From assembly GCA_009783805.1 (NCBI GenBank), contig WRCU01000141.1, positions 1 to 5,240 on the forward strand: a DNA stretch of 5,240 nucleotides. The letters run 5' to 3'. The translations under genes were made by a program, and so were the position numbers. The DNA comes from Oscillospiraceae bacterium (GTDB lineage: Bacteria; Bacillota; Clostridia; WRCU01). Shown here one piece after another: positions 1-5,240 of the stretch. The notes beneath the pieces were generated by a model that had not been told where the DNA came from, made no database searches, and was given only the letters and a program-made list of their open reading frames with translations. Numbering within the stretch: the first letter of the stretch is position 1; each line of letters begins with the position of its first letter.

Positions 1-65
1 CCGTCATTGCGAGGAGCCTCCTGCGGCAATGGATTGCTTCGTCATTTCAATCCTCGCAATGACGG
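1..65. repeat. Palindromic hairpin element, copy 1
   Basis: CCGTCATTGCGAGGA at 1-15 is the exact reverse complement of TCCTCGCAATGACGG at 51-65, giving a 15-base-pair stem. A nested small palindrome (AGGAG-C-CTCCT, 12-22) lies inside. The element resembles the dispersed CGTCATTGCGAGG...GATTGCTTCGTCA...CCTCGCAATGACGG repeats known from many bacterial genomes, which have MITE- or REP-like structure. It contains no transposase gene. In the minus-strand transcript it would form a hairpin downstream of the sulfatase. Confidence 0.9.
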
Positions 66-92
66 TACTAATGTCATCCTGAGCCTTTCACC

Positions 93-119
93 TGTCATCC
101 TGAGCACCGCGAAGGATCT
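93..119. repeat. Short dispersed repeat of the TGTCATCCTGAGC...GAAGGATCT type
   Basis: TGTCATCCTGAGC at 93-105 is followed by ACCGC and GAAGGATCT (111-119). ATCCT (97-101) and AGGAT (113-117) can pair, so this is itself a small imperfect palindrome. It belongs to a second repeat family that often lies next to CGTCATTGCGAGG elements in bacterial genomes. The front half alone occurs at 72-84, 195-207 and 216-228, so only this copy is complete. Confidence 0.75.
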
Positions 120-123
120 AAGC

Positions 124-188
124 CCGTCATTGCGAGGAGCCTCCTGCGGCAATGGATTGCTTCGTCATTTCAATCCTCGCAATGACGG
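124..188. repeat. Palindromic hairpin element, copy 2
   Basis: This copy is identical over all 65 bases to the element at 1-65, with the 15-base inverted ends at 124-138 and 174-188. It is the copy nearer the sulfatase, about 40 bases past its stop codon in the transcript. It could stabilise the 3' end of the mRNA or slow polymerase. It is not a classic intrinsic terminator, because no U-run follows the stem on the minus strand. Confidence 0.9.
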
Positions 189-229
189 TACTAATGTCAT
201 CCTGAGCCTTTCGCCTGTCATCCTGAGCC

Positions 230-1723
230 CTACGCCTTCGCCCTCCACCAATCGGGGTTCCTCTCGGGCATCCTCGCGCCGACGGACTCCCTCCAGGCCT
301 TGAGCCTGCCGTGCATCTCGGCCACTTTATCCGGCATCTCGGCCGCCAGGTCGTTATCCTCGCCTATGTCGTCCCTCAGGTTGTACAGCTCCAGCCTGCC
401 GCCGTCGTGGAACTCTATCAGCTTCCAGTCGCCCATCCTCACCGAGGACCCCGGCTCGCCGCCCTGGTTCCCGTAGTGCGGGTAGTGCCAGAAGATGGCG
501 TCGCGCTTGAGGCTGTCCCCGCCCTTTAACAGCGGCAGTATGCTCTCCCCGTCCACGTGCTGCTCGGGGATCAAGGGGAGCCCGGCCGCCTCCAGCAGCG
601 TCGGGTAGAAGTCCGGCGTCGTCACGGGCACGGGGCACCTGCCGCCCGGCTTGATGACGGACGGCCATTTAATGATGAGCGGCTCCCTCACCCCTCCTTC
701 GTACATCCAGCCCTTCCCCTCGCTCAGGGGCTTGTTGGACGTGGGCATCTCCCTGATGTCCCAGAAGTTCCCGTTGAGGAACGCGAGCGGCTCCGTGTTG
801 GCCACGCCGCCGTTGTCCGAGGTGAACACCACGATCGTGTCGTCCTCCCCGCCCGTCTCCCTTACGGCCTCCAAGAGCCGCCCGACGTTCATGTCCAGGT
901 TCTCCACCATGGCCGCGTAGCCCGGGTGGCCCTGCACCAGCCTGCGGCGTATCCTCAGCTGCCTATCCTCGGGCGAGACCGGGTAGACCTCGCCATCCTC
1001 GAACTCCGTCACTTTGTCCAGCCCCATCGCCTCGCGCTTCCGCTCGTACTTGGGGACGTCCTCGGCCTTTACCTGGATCGGCTCGTGCACCGCGAAGTGG
1101 CATAGGTTGAGGTAGTAGGGCTTGGATCCGTCATGGCTTTTTATGAGCCTGATCGCCTCGTCCGTTATCCTGTCCGTGAGGTACTCGCCCTCGGGCCCGT
1201 CCTCGAAGCACTTGATGCCGTAAGGCGGGAAGTAGCCTTTCCCCGGCGTCCCGCGCTCGGTGCCGCCTATGTTGACGTCGAAGCCGTGATTGGTCGGCCA
1301 GAACTCCTCGGTGCCCAGGTGCCACTTGCCGACGTGCCACGTCGCGTAGCCGCCGTCCCTGAGCGCCGACGCCACGCTCTTCTCGCTCAGCGGGAGGTGG
1401 CGTATGTAAGGCGCGTCTATGAGGCTCGCCCTGACCGGGTGCAGCTCATAGTCGTGGTCTATCCAGTCGGTCACCCCGACGGTCGCGGGGTACTTCCCGC
1501 TCATCAGGCTGGCCCTCGTGGGCGAGCATACGGGGCAGGCCGCGTACGCGTCGGTGAACAGCATGCCGTCCCTGGCCAGCGCGTCTATGTTCGGCGTCTC
1601 GTAGAATGAGCTGCCGAAACACCCTATGTCCGTCCAACCCATGTCGTCTATAAGTATGAATATGATGTTCGGCTTCCCCGCCTTTTTCCCGGCTCCCATA
1701 TGCCCCCCCTTATGCCCTCTCAT
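230..1723 (-). CDS. Formylglycine-dependent sulfatase (arylsulfatase A / AslA-like, S1 family)
   Basis: Hydrolyses a sulfate ester, probably on a sulfated glycan or sugar; the exact substrate cannot be read from sequence. The protein has 497 residues, a normal family length. The hallmark motif CSPTRASLMSG places the catalytic cysteine at residue 66 (codon 1528-1526), which must be converted to formylglycine by FGE or an anaerobic SME enzyme; neither is in the window. Other expected active-site residues are present: metal-binding Asp26-Asp27 in LIDDMGW, Lys133 and His135 in GKWHLG, His213 in AVHEPIQ, Asp303-Asn304 in TSDNGG, and Lys337 before YEGGVREP. No signal peptide is visible, so it appears cytoplasmic. 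The start at 1723 overlaps the upstream stop in ATGA and has GGGAG eight bases upstream. Met9 (1699) is a real alternative, with AAGGGGGGG just before it. It is the last gene of the cluster, and its TAG stop lies two bases from the repeat. Confidence 0.93.
   Translation of the reverse strand: MRGHKGGHMGAGKKAGKPNIIFILIDDMGWTDIGCFGSSFYETPNIDALARDGMLFTDAYAACPVCSPTRASLMSGKYPATVGVTDWIDHDYELHPVRASLIDAPYIRHLPLSEKSVASALRDGGYATWHVGKWHLGTEEFWPTNHGFDVNIGGTERGTPGKGYFPPYGIKCFEDGPEGEYLTDRITDEAIRLIKSHDGSKPYYLNLCHFAVHEPIQVKAEDVPKYERKREAMGLDKVTEFEDGEVYPVSPEDRQLRIRRRLVQGHPGYAAMVENLDMNVGRLLEAVRETGGEDDTIVVFTSDNGGVANTEPLAFLNGNFWDIREMPTSNKPLSEGKGWMYEGGVREPLIIKWPSVIKPGGRCPVPVTTPDFYPTLLEAAGLPLIPEQHVDGESILPLLKGGDSLKRDAIFWHYPHYGNQGGEPGSSVRMGDWKLIEFHDGGRLELYNLRDDIGEDNDLAAEMPDKVAEMHGRLKAWRESVGARMPERNPDWWRAKA
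1703..1709 (-). promoter_or_regulatory. G7 tract, possible ribosome binding site for an internal sulfatase start
   Basis: On the minus strand AAGGGGGGG is followed by CAT and then an in-frame ATG (1699-1697, residue 9 of the sulfatase reading). AAGGGGG can pair with the 16S tail using one G-U wobble. The spacing is short but like the G-tracts before the two upstream genes. It makes residue 9 a credible start: the protein would begin MGAGKKAGKPNII, a usual distance before the first beta strand. Confidence 0.45.
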
Positions 1724-2832
1724 CCCCAGCGCTCCCTAACGATATCCGTAACCATCCGGAACTTCCACTCCTCCACCCCAACCGGGCACGAGTCCGAGTT
1801 CGAGAGGATGTACCTGCGGCACCCCGCCATCCTGTCCAATAATTCGTTCACGTACGCGTAAAAATCCTCCTTGCCCAGCGTCAGCAGGTGCAGCGGCTCT
1901 ATGCCGCCGATCAGCCCCACCTGCATCCCGGGCGCCTCCCGCCCGCCCAGCTCCCGGTAGGCGTCCCACATCTCCACGTCGCCCGTGGGCGGCGGCGATA
2001 TGGACTCGATCATGTCGATCTCCATGTCCTTCATGATCGGCAGCAGCCCTTTCAAGTGGCCGCAGGCGTGGTGTATGAGGAATTTGCCTTGCGCCCTGAC
2101 CTTCGCCCCGTACAGGTCCAGCTCGGGCCTCACGTAGCGCTCGAACTGCGCCGGGCTCACGTTGAGCGTGGAGCTGTCCTCCCAGTAGATGAACGCCTCC
2201 GCCTCGCTGTCCGCGGCTATGTCCGCGGCCAACCTGCCGTTTTCGTGCATGGCGGCGATCAGGCCCTCCATCAGGTCCGGGTAGTCCTCCAGAAGGTAGT
2301 TGGCTTGTATGGTGCCGATGTACGCCTCTATGAGCTGCTGGAAGCCGCTCTTGAATTCGGGCGCCAGGATGGGCACCACGAGCCCGTCCTCGCCGGCCTC
2401 GTCTATCAGCTTGGCCACCGCCCCGTGGTTGGGCGTTATGCGCGTGTTCTCCATGTAGTAGGTCAGCGTCTTTATGTCTTCCTTCGTCTTGACGTAATGC
2501 TCCGCCATGAAGCTCGTGTTGGGCCCCCTAAAATACCTGTGCAGGCATGATATGCTGCCGACGGGCGTCTCGATGGTCGTGCGGGTCTCGTCGCCGGCCT
2601 TTTCCTGCCTGACCGCGGAGTTGCGCCTCTCCACATTGCATGTCATGCCGTGCCCGCGCATCAGCAGGTCGCAGCGCAGGTCCGTGAGGAACCGCCTCTG
2701 CCCCGCCTCGTGGAGGTCCGTCCTGGACTCCCACCAATAGGCCAGTATGGGCGCCCAAGGCATCCTGTCGGTCTCTTCGCCCCTTAGCGCGGCCAGCAGG
2801 CGCTCCCTCGAGGTCATCTCCGCTTTCGGCAT
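1720..2832 (-). CDS. URO-D-fold protein, MtaA/cobalamin methyltransferase-like
   Basis: A 370-residue member of the uroporphyrinogen decarboxylase fold family (PF01208-like). The N-terminus TSRERLLAALRGEETDRMP is the typical family opening. The RQAGRY arginine motif of true HemE is absent, so haem synthesis is unlikely. His255 and Cys257 in HHACGH plus Cys349 in SNSDSCP match the His-x-Cys...Cys zinc site of MtaA/MtbA-type methylcobamide:coenzyme M methyltransferases. By family knowledge such a zinc would activate a thiol or other methyl acceptor; here acceptor and donor are unknown. SISPPPTGDV near 277-286 is a conserved-looking loop. The protein is soluble with no signal peptide. The start at 2832 has a G7 tract five bases upstream, and the stop overlaps the sulfatase start by four bases, implying translational coupling. 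No corrinoid protein gene is in the window. The fold and non-HemE status are well supported; the methyl-transfer role is inferred. Confidence 0.87.
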   Translation of the reverse strand: MPKAEMTSRERLLAALRGEETDRMPWAPILAYWWESRTDLHEAGQRRFLTDLRCDLLMRGHGMTCNVERRNSAVRQEKAGDETRTTIETPVGSISCLHRYFRGPNTSFMAEHYVKTKEDIKTLTYYMENTRITPNHGAVAKLIDEAGEDGLVVPILAPEFKSGFQQLIEAYIGTIQANYLLEDYPDLMEGLIAAMHENGRLAADIAADSEAEAFIYWEDSSTLNVSPAQFERYVRPELDLYGAKVRAQGKFLIHHACGHLKGLLPIMKDMEIDMIESISPPPTGDVEMWDAYRELGGREAPGMQVGLIGGIEPLHLLTLGKEDFYAYVNELLDRMAGCRRYILSNSDSCPVGVEEWKFRMVTDIVRERWG

Positions 2833-2837
2833 ATCGG

Positions 2838-2844
2838 CCCCCCC
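2838..2844 (-). promoter_or_regulatory. G7-tract ribosome binding site of the URO-D-like gene
   Basis: The minus strand reads GGGGGGG-CCGAT-ATG. The run of seven G lies five bases before the start codon at 2832, where a Shine-Dalgarno sequence is expected, and no AGGAGG alternative is present. An ATG just upstream (2846-2844) is out of frame, so the 2832 start stands. Confidence 0.55.
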
Positions 2845-2871
2845 ATGCGGTCATCATGCGCGCGTCCGAAT

Positions 2872-4014
2872 CTATATGGCCTCGTACTCGATCGCCTTTC
2901 CGCCGCCCACGTCCTGCCTCGTCATGGACCTGGAGGCCGACCCCGCCTTGATCTCGGCGGCCGTGACCTCCCTGCCGAGCTTTTGCGACATGAATATCCC
3001 CTCGCTTATGAGCGCCGTCTGGAGCGCCGTGCCGGACGTGTCCAAGAGGGGCACCTCGCCGGCCAGGGCGGCCGCCCAATGGCCCTGGGACGACTTGTAC
3101 GCGTCGTAGTGGTCCCTCAGCATCCTCGACCGGTAGTCGTAGATCCCCACGTCGAACTTCGTGTCCATGGCCAGGTCGCCGTCCGACTTGTGGAAGCTCA
3201 GCGGCTCCAGCCTCACGCCGCCCTCGGAGCCCACGATGAAGCTGCCGTCGAACGGGTTGACGTTGATCGACCAAGCCTCCAGTATGTCCAGCGACATGCC
3301 GCCCGCAAAGTTCACGAAGCCCAGGCCCAGCTCCTCTACGTCGTAGCCGCTGATCTCCCTCCTCTTCGCGTCCATGGGGTTCTCCTGGTACGTGCGGCCC
3401 GTCACCCTCTCGACCTCCGGGAGCCCGGCGAGGAACAGGATCTGCGATATGTGGTAGACGCCCATGTCGAATAGCGCGCCGCCGGCCGAGTACTTGCTGT
3501 TCACGAACTCCTTCGTCGCGTAGCCGTCCACGTAGGGCCTGCCGCGGCGCCGGTAGCCGACGGACCGCGCGTGGTAGATCCTGCCCAGCCATCCCTTGTC
3601 GATGATGTCCTTGGCTATCCAGTTCTCGCGCGAGTAGAGCGTGGCGAGCTGTATGTGCAGCTTGAGACCGAGCCTGGCCGCCGCCTCGCGCATCGCCAGG
3701 GCGTCCTTGTATGACCCCGCCATGGGCTTCTCGCAGTAGACGTGCTTGCCGGCCTTCAACGCGGCGATCGTTATCGGCGCGTGCAGGTTGTTGTGGACGC
3801 AGACGTCCACGGCCGTTATGTCGTCCCTTTTCAAGAGGTCCCTGAAGTCCGCGTACGTGTCCTTCACCCCGAACCGCTCGGCCGCCCCGGCCAATGTCTC
3901 CGGGCATACGTCGCACAAGGCCGCGAGCTCCACCTCTGGGATCTTGGAGTAGTTCTCCAGGTGGCTCTTCCCGATGATCCCCGTCCCGATGACGCCGATC
4001 TTGATCCTGCCCAT
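2872..4014 (-). CDS. Gfo/Idh/MocA family NAD(P)-dependent sugar oxidoreductase
   Basis: A 380-residue cytoplasmic dehydrogenase, full length for the family. It opens with a Rossmann nucleotide-binding strand and loop, KIGVIGTGIIGKSH, with glycines 10, 12 and 15. Glu95-Lys96-Pro97 in YCEKPM is the family EKP motif, whose lysine contacts substrate and cofactor. In the C-terminal domain, GGALFDMGVYHI carries Asp183 and, four residues on, Tyr187 where many members have His; the Asp-x-Gly-x-Tyr pattern is also found in glucose-fructose oxidoreductase. Members oxidise, reduce or epimerise sugars, inositols and related polyols; the substrate here is unknown. The start at 4014 was chosen because GGGGGAG lies four bases upstream and the Rossmann strand begins at once. 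An upstream in-frame ATG (4065) would add 17 low-complexity residues. It lies 142 bases after the glycosidase and 39 before the URO-D-like gene, consistent with one operon. Confidence 0.93.
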   Translation of the reverse strand: MGRIKIGVIGTGIIGKSHLENYSKIPEVELAALCDVCPETLAGAAERFGVKDTYADFRDLLKRDDITAVDVCVHNNLHAPITIAALKAGKHVYCEKPMAGSYKDALAMREAAARLGLKLHIQLATLYSRENWIAKDIIDKGWLGRIYHARSVGYRRRGRPYVDGYATKEFVNSKYSAGGALFDMGVYHISQILFLAGLPEVERVTGRTYQENPMDAKRREISGYDVEELGLGFVNFAGGMSLDILEAWSINVNPFDGSFIVGSEGGVRLEPLSFHKSDGDLAMDTKFDVGIYDYRSRMLRDHYDAYKSSQGHWAAALAGEVPLLDTSGTALQTALISEGIFMSQKLGREVTAAEIKAGSASRSMTRQDVGGGKAIEYEAI

Positions 4015-4018
4015 ACGT

Positions 4019-4025
4019 CTCCCCC
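4019..4025 (-). promoter_or_regulatory. Ribosome binding site GGGGGAG of the oxidoreductase gene
   Basis: On the minus strand GGGGGAG-ACGT-ATG places a purine-rich Shine-Dalgarno-like sequence four bases before the 4014 start. This decides against the in-frame ATG at 4065, which has no comparable site. Confidence 0.6.
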
Positions 4026-4156
4026 ATCTTCGCCCCGTATTTTTATTGCGTCCACAAACATCCATACCCGCATTTCCCGCCCCACGCCGATGCCGGCCCG
4101 AACGCCCAAGCCGCGGCGGCGCATGGCCTACGCCGGCCGTCCCCGCCCGGCCCGCG

Positions 4157-5240
4157 TCAGTCCTGCCTCAGCTGGTCTATCGCCTGCGTCTCGTGTATCT
4201 CCGAGCCTTTAAAATCGTACATGTCCGAGAGGTTGTGCGTCATGGCCACGACTGTGCGCGCCTCCTCCACGTCCCCCCGCCTATAGAGCAGCGCGTAGCC
4301 CGGGAACTGCCAAAGCACCGTCGGGACGCACATCGCGAACTTGTTCGTCGCCGGCTCCGCGTTCACGCTGCCCACGGCGAACATGGTGATCACGTCCATG
4401 CCCTCCAGCGAGCCGTAGAGCGACCATACGGCGACCGACTCGGCCCGGTACATGTTGGGGCTGGGCCATCCCGTCTCGGATATCATGTGCGGGTAGCCCT
4501 CCACCTTGGTCAGGTGCGTCACCGAGTTCCATGGCTCGTATAGCAGCGAGGAATCCGAAAAATAATCGCCGGGGCTGACCCTGTACCCCGACGTGGGGCC
4601 CGTGTGCGTCCCCGTGTAGTAGCCGTGCCTGTCGATGATGTCCCCGGCCGTGTACGTGTACCTCTCGATGGCGTCCAGGTACTTGGGCGAGGCTGTGGTC
4701 CAGTTGCTGCACGATATGAGCGCCTTGACCTCCAGCTCGTCGCGCAGGAAGGCCACCATGCCGTCGTAAAAATCCTTCTGGGCGGTCGCGAGGAACTCGA
4801 GCTGGTCCGCCATCCTCCTGTGCAGGGCCGGCGTCCCCCTGCCCTCGTCGGTGTAGAACCACGCGTCCATTATCTTCATGACCCCGTCGTCCGGGCGGTC
4901 GACGTCGGGCTGGGCGGCCCCCTCGCCCCACGCGGCCAGCGCCTCGCCGCACGACCCGTACCTGCCCGCCAGCCACGCGCCGAAGGAGGCGTCCATGCGT
5001 CCCATCACGGTCGGGGCTATGGTCGCCCTCGCCGTGGTCCAGAAGAAGAACGAGTCCTCATTCTGTATCTCGAATATGGCCACCCCCGGGTCGTCGCACA
5101 TGCGCAGCCCGGTGTAGGGGTTCATCTCCCGGAACAGGGCCGTCACCCAGCCCTTATATATCGCCTGGAACTCGGGGTCCACCATGAGGAGGAGGAACGG
5201 GAACCTGCTACCGGCCACGTCGTAGCCCTCAAAGCCGTAC
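4157..5240 (-). CDS. Clan GH-A (TIM-barrel) glycoside hydrolase, N-terminus beyond window
   Basis: An open frame runs from the right edge to a TGA at 4159-4157. A GTG at 5218 is only an internal valine: the frame stays open upstream (YGFEGYD just before it) and a GH-A barrel needs more N-terminal strands. About 360 residues are visible. VAIFEIQNEDSFFFW has the Asn-Glu pair typical of the clan GH-A acid/base (Glu codon 5059-5057). MISETGWPSP has a Glu (codon 4477-4475) in the position of the nucleophile at the end of the seventh strand. The separation of about 190 residues is large for a compact barrel, indicating insertions such as the segment near 4830-4990. NPYTGLRMCDDP before the acid/base resembles cellulase/beta-galactosidase-like proteins of Planctomycetota and Lentisphaerota. 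The substrate and exact GH family are not determined. Whether it is secreted cannot be told without the N-terminus. It is first in the visible cluster and probably supplies sugar to the genes downstream. Confidence 0.85.
   Translation of the reverse strand, partial: YGFEGYDVAGSRFPFLLLMVDPEFQAIYKGWVTALFREMNPYTGLRMCDDPGVAIFEIQNEDSFFFWTTARATIAPTVMGRMDASFGAWLAGRYGSCGEALAAWGEGAAQPDVDRPDDGVMKIMDAWFYTDEGRGTPALHRRMADQLEFLATAQKDFYDGMVAFLRDELEVKALISCSNWTTASPKYLDAIERYTYTAGDIIDRHGYYTGTHTGPTSGYRVSPGDYFSDSSLLYEPWNSVTHLTKVEGYPHMISETGWPSPNMYRAESVAVWSLYGSLEGMDVITMFAVGSVNAEPATNKFAMCVPTVLWQFPGYALLYRRGDVEEARTVVAMTHNLSDMYDFKGSEIHETQAIDQLRQD

Larger units (their letters stand above)
1..228. repeat. Tandem duplication of a composite 123-base repeat unit
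   Basis: Bases 1-105 and 124-228 are the same sequence apart from one change (A at 90, G at 213), so the unit repeats with a 123-base period. Each copy has a palindromic CCGTCATTGCGAGGA element followed by two TGTCATCCTGAGC motifs. The 18 bases between the copies (106-123) end the first unit with GCGAAGGATCT, the usual partner of TGTCATCCTGAGC in a second, widespread short-repeat family. The second copy lacks this tail and instead runs into the sulfatase stop codon two bases later. The first copy starts at the window edge, so more copies may lie outside. These look like non-coding intergenic repeats. The near identity suggests a recent duplication or ongoing homogenisation. The repeats also form the 3' flank of the minus-strand gene cluster. 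Confidence 0.93.

Noticed and set aside
1..65. Intrinsic transcription terminator
   Set aside because: The stem is strong, but on the minus strand it is followed by no T-run within the window, and the element is a dispersed repeat with long internal sequence.
1..228. CRISPR array
   Set aside because: There are only two long palindromic units, and the repeated part is much longer than a CRISPR repeat. There are no unique spacers of regular size and no cas genes.
7..303. A 98-codon plus-strand reading frame across the repeats
   Set aside because: The 123-base period is a multiple of three, so the frame stays open through both copies. The translation is just the repeat read twice (segments like VILSTAKDL), a well-known kind of spurious protein, and the tail is antisense to the sulfatase.
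1888..2550. A 220-codon plus-strand frame antisense to the URO-D-like gene, with similar antisense frames at 557-1105, 1133-1609, 2845-3474 and 3974-4543
   Set aside because: They are the mirror frames of real genes, with low-complexity Val/Arg/Leu/Pro composition and no recognisable domain.
1720..2832. Uroporphyrinogen decarboxylase HemE
   Set aside because: The fold matches, but the RQAGRY-type substrate-binding motif is missing, a His-x-Cys...Cys zinc-type site is present, and no haem genes are nearby.
2528..4027. A 499-codon minus-strand frame overlapping the oxidoreductase and the URO-D-like gene
   Set aside because: It is an alternative frame of two clearly recognisable genes, extremely rich in Arg, Gly and Ala with no domain motifs. 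This is expected in GC-rich coding DNA.
4015..4156. Promoter or terminator in the gap between the glycosidase and the oxidoreductase
   Set aside because: An A-rich patch (minus strand GCAATAAAAATAC near 4037-4049) looks -10-like, but no -35 hexamer lies at a proper distance. The GC-rich palindromic bits near 4105-4135 have no following T-run, so neither call is supported.

Overview
The window is a GC-rich bacterial segment. It carries four genes, all on the minus strand and read right to left: a clan GH-A glycoside hydrolase (cut by the right edge), a Gfo/Idh/MocA-type NAD(P)-dependent sugar oxidoreductase, a URO-D-fold protein of the MtaA/methyltransferase type rather than HemE, and a formylglycine-dependent sulfatase. 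After the last stop codon, at the left end of the window, lies a tandemly duplicated palindromic repeat.

Layout: 1-228 holds two near-identical 105-base copies (one mismatch) at a 123-base period. Each copy has a 65-base hairpin element with 15-base perfect ends, followed by TGTCATCCTGAGC-type short repeats. 230-1723 is the sulfatase, whose start overlaps the stop of the next gene by four bases (ATGA). 1720-2832 is the URO-D-fold protein. After a 39-base gap comes the oxidoreductase at 2872-4014. A 142-base gap with no convincing element separates it from the glycoside hydrolase, 4157 to the right edge.

Taken together this looks like part of a glycan or modified-sugar catabolic operon. The hydrolase would release sugar, the oxidoreductase would oxidise or epimerise it, the sulfatase would remove sulfate esters, and the URO-D/MtaA-like protein could handle a methyl group, for example from O-methylated sugars. 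That last role is a hypothesis. The combination of sulfatase, Gfo/Idh/MocA, URO-D-like protein and GH-A enzyme is common in Lentisphaerota, Kiritimatiellota, Planctomycetota and neighbouring uncultured phyla. The two short-repeat families occur in many phyla, so the host cannot be fixed from this window. Codon choice is distinctive for a GC-rich genome: AGG is heavily used for arginine and ATA is frequent for isoleucine. The start sites are preceded by G-tracts that probably serve as ribosome binding sites.
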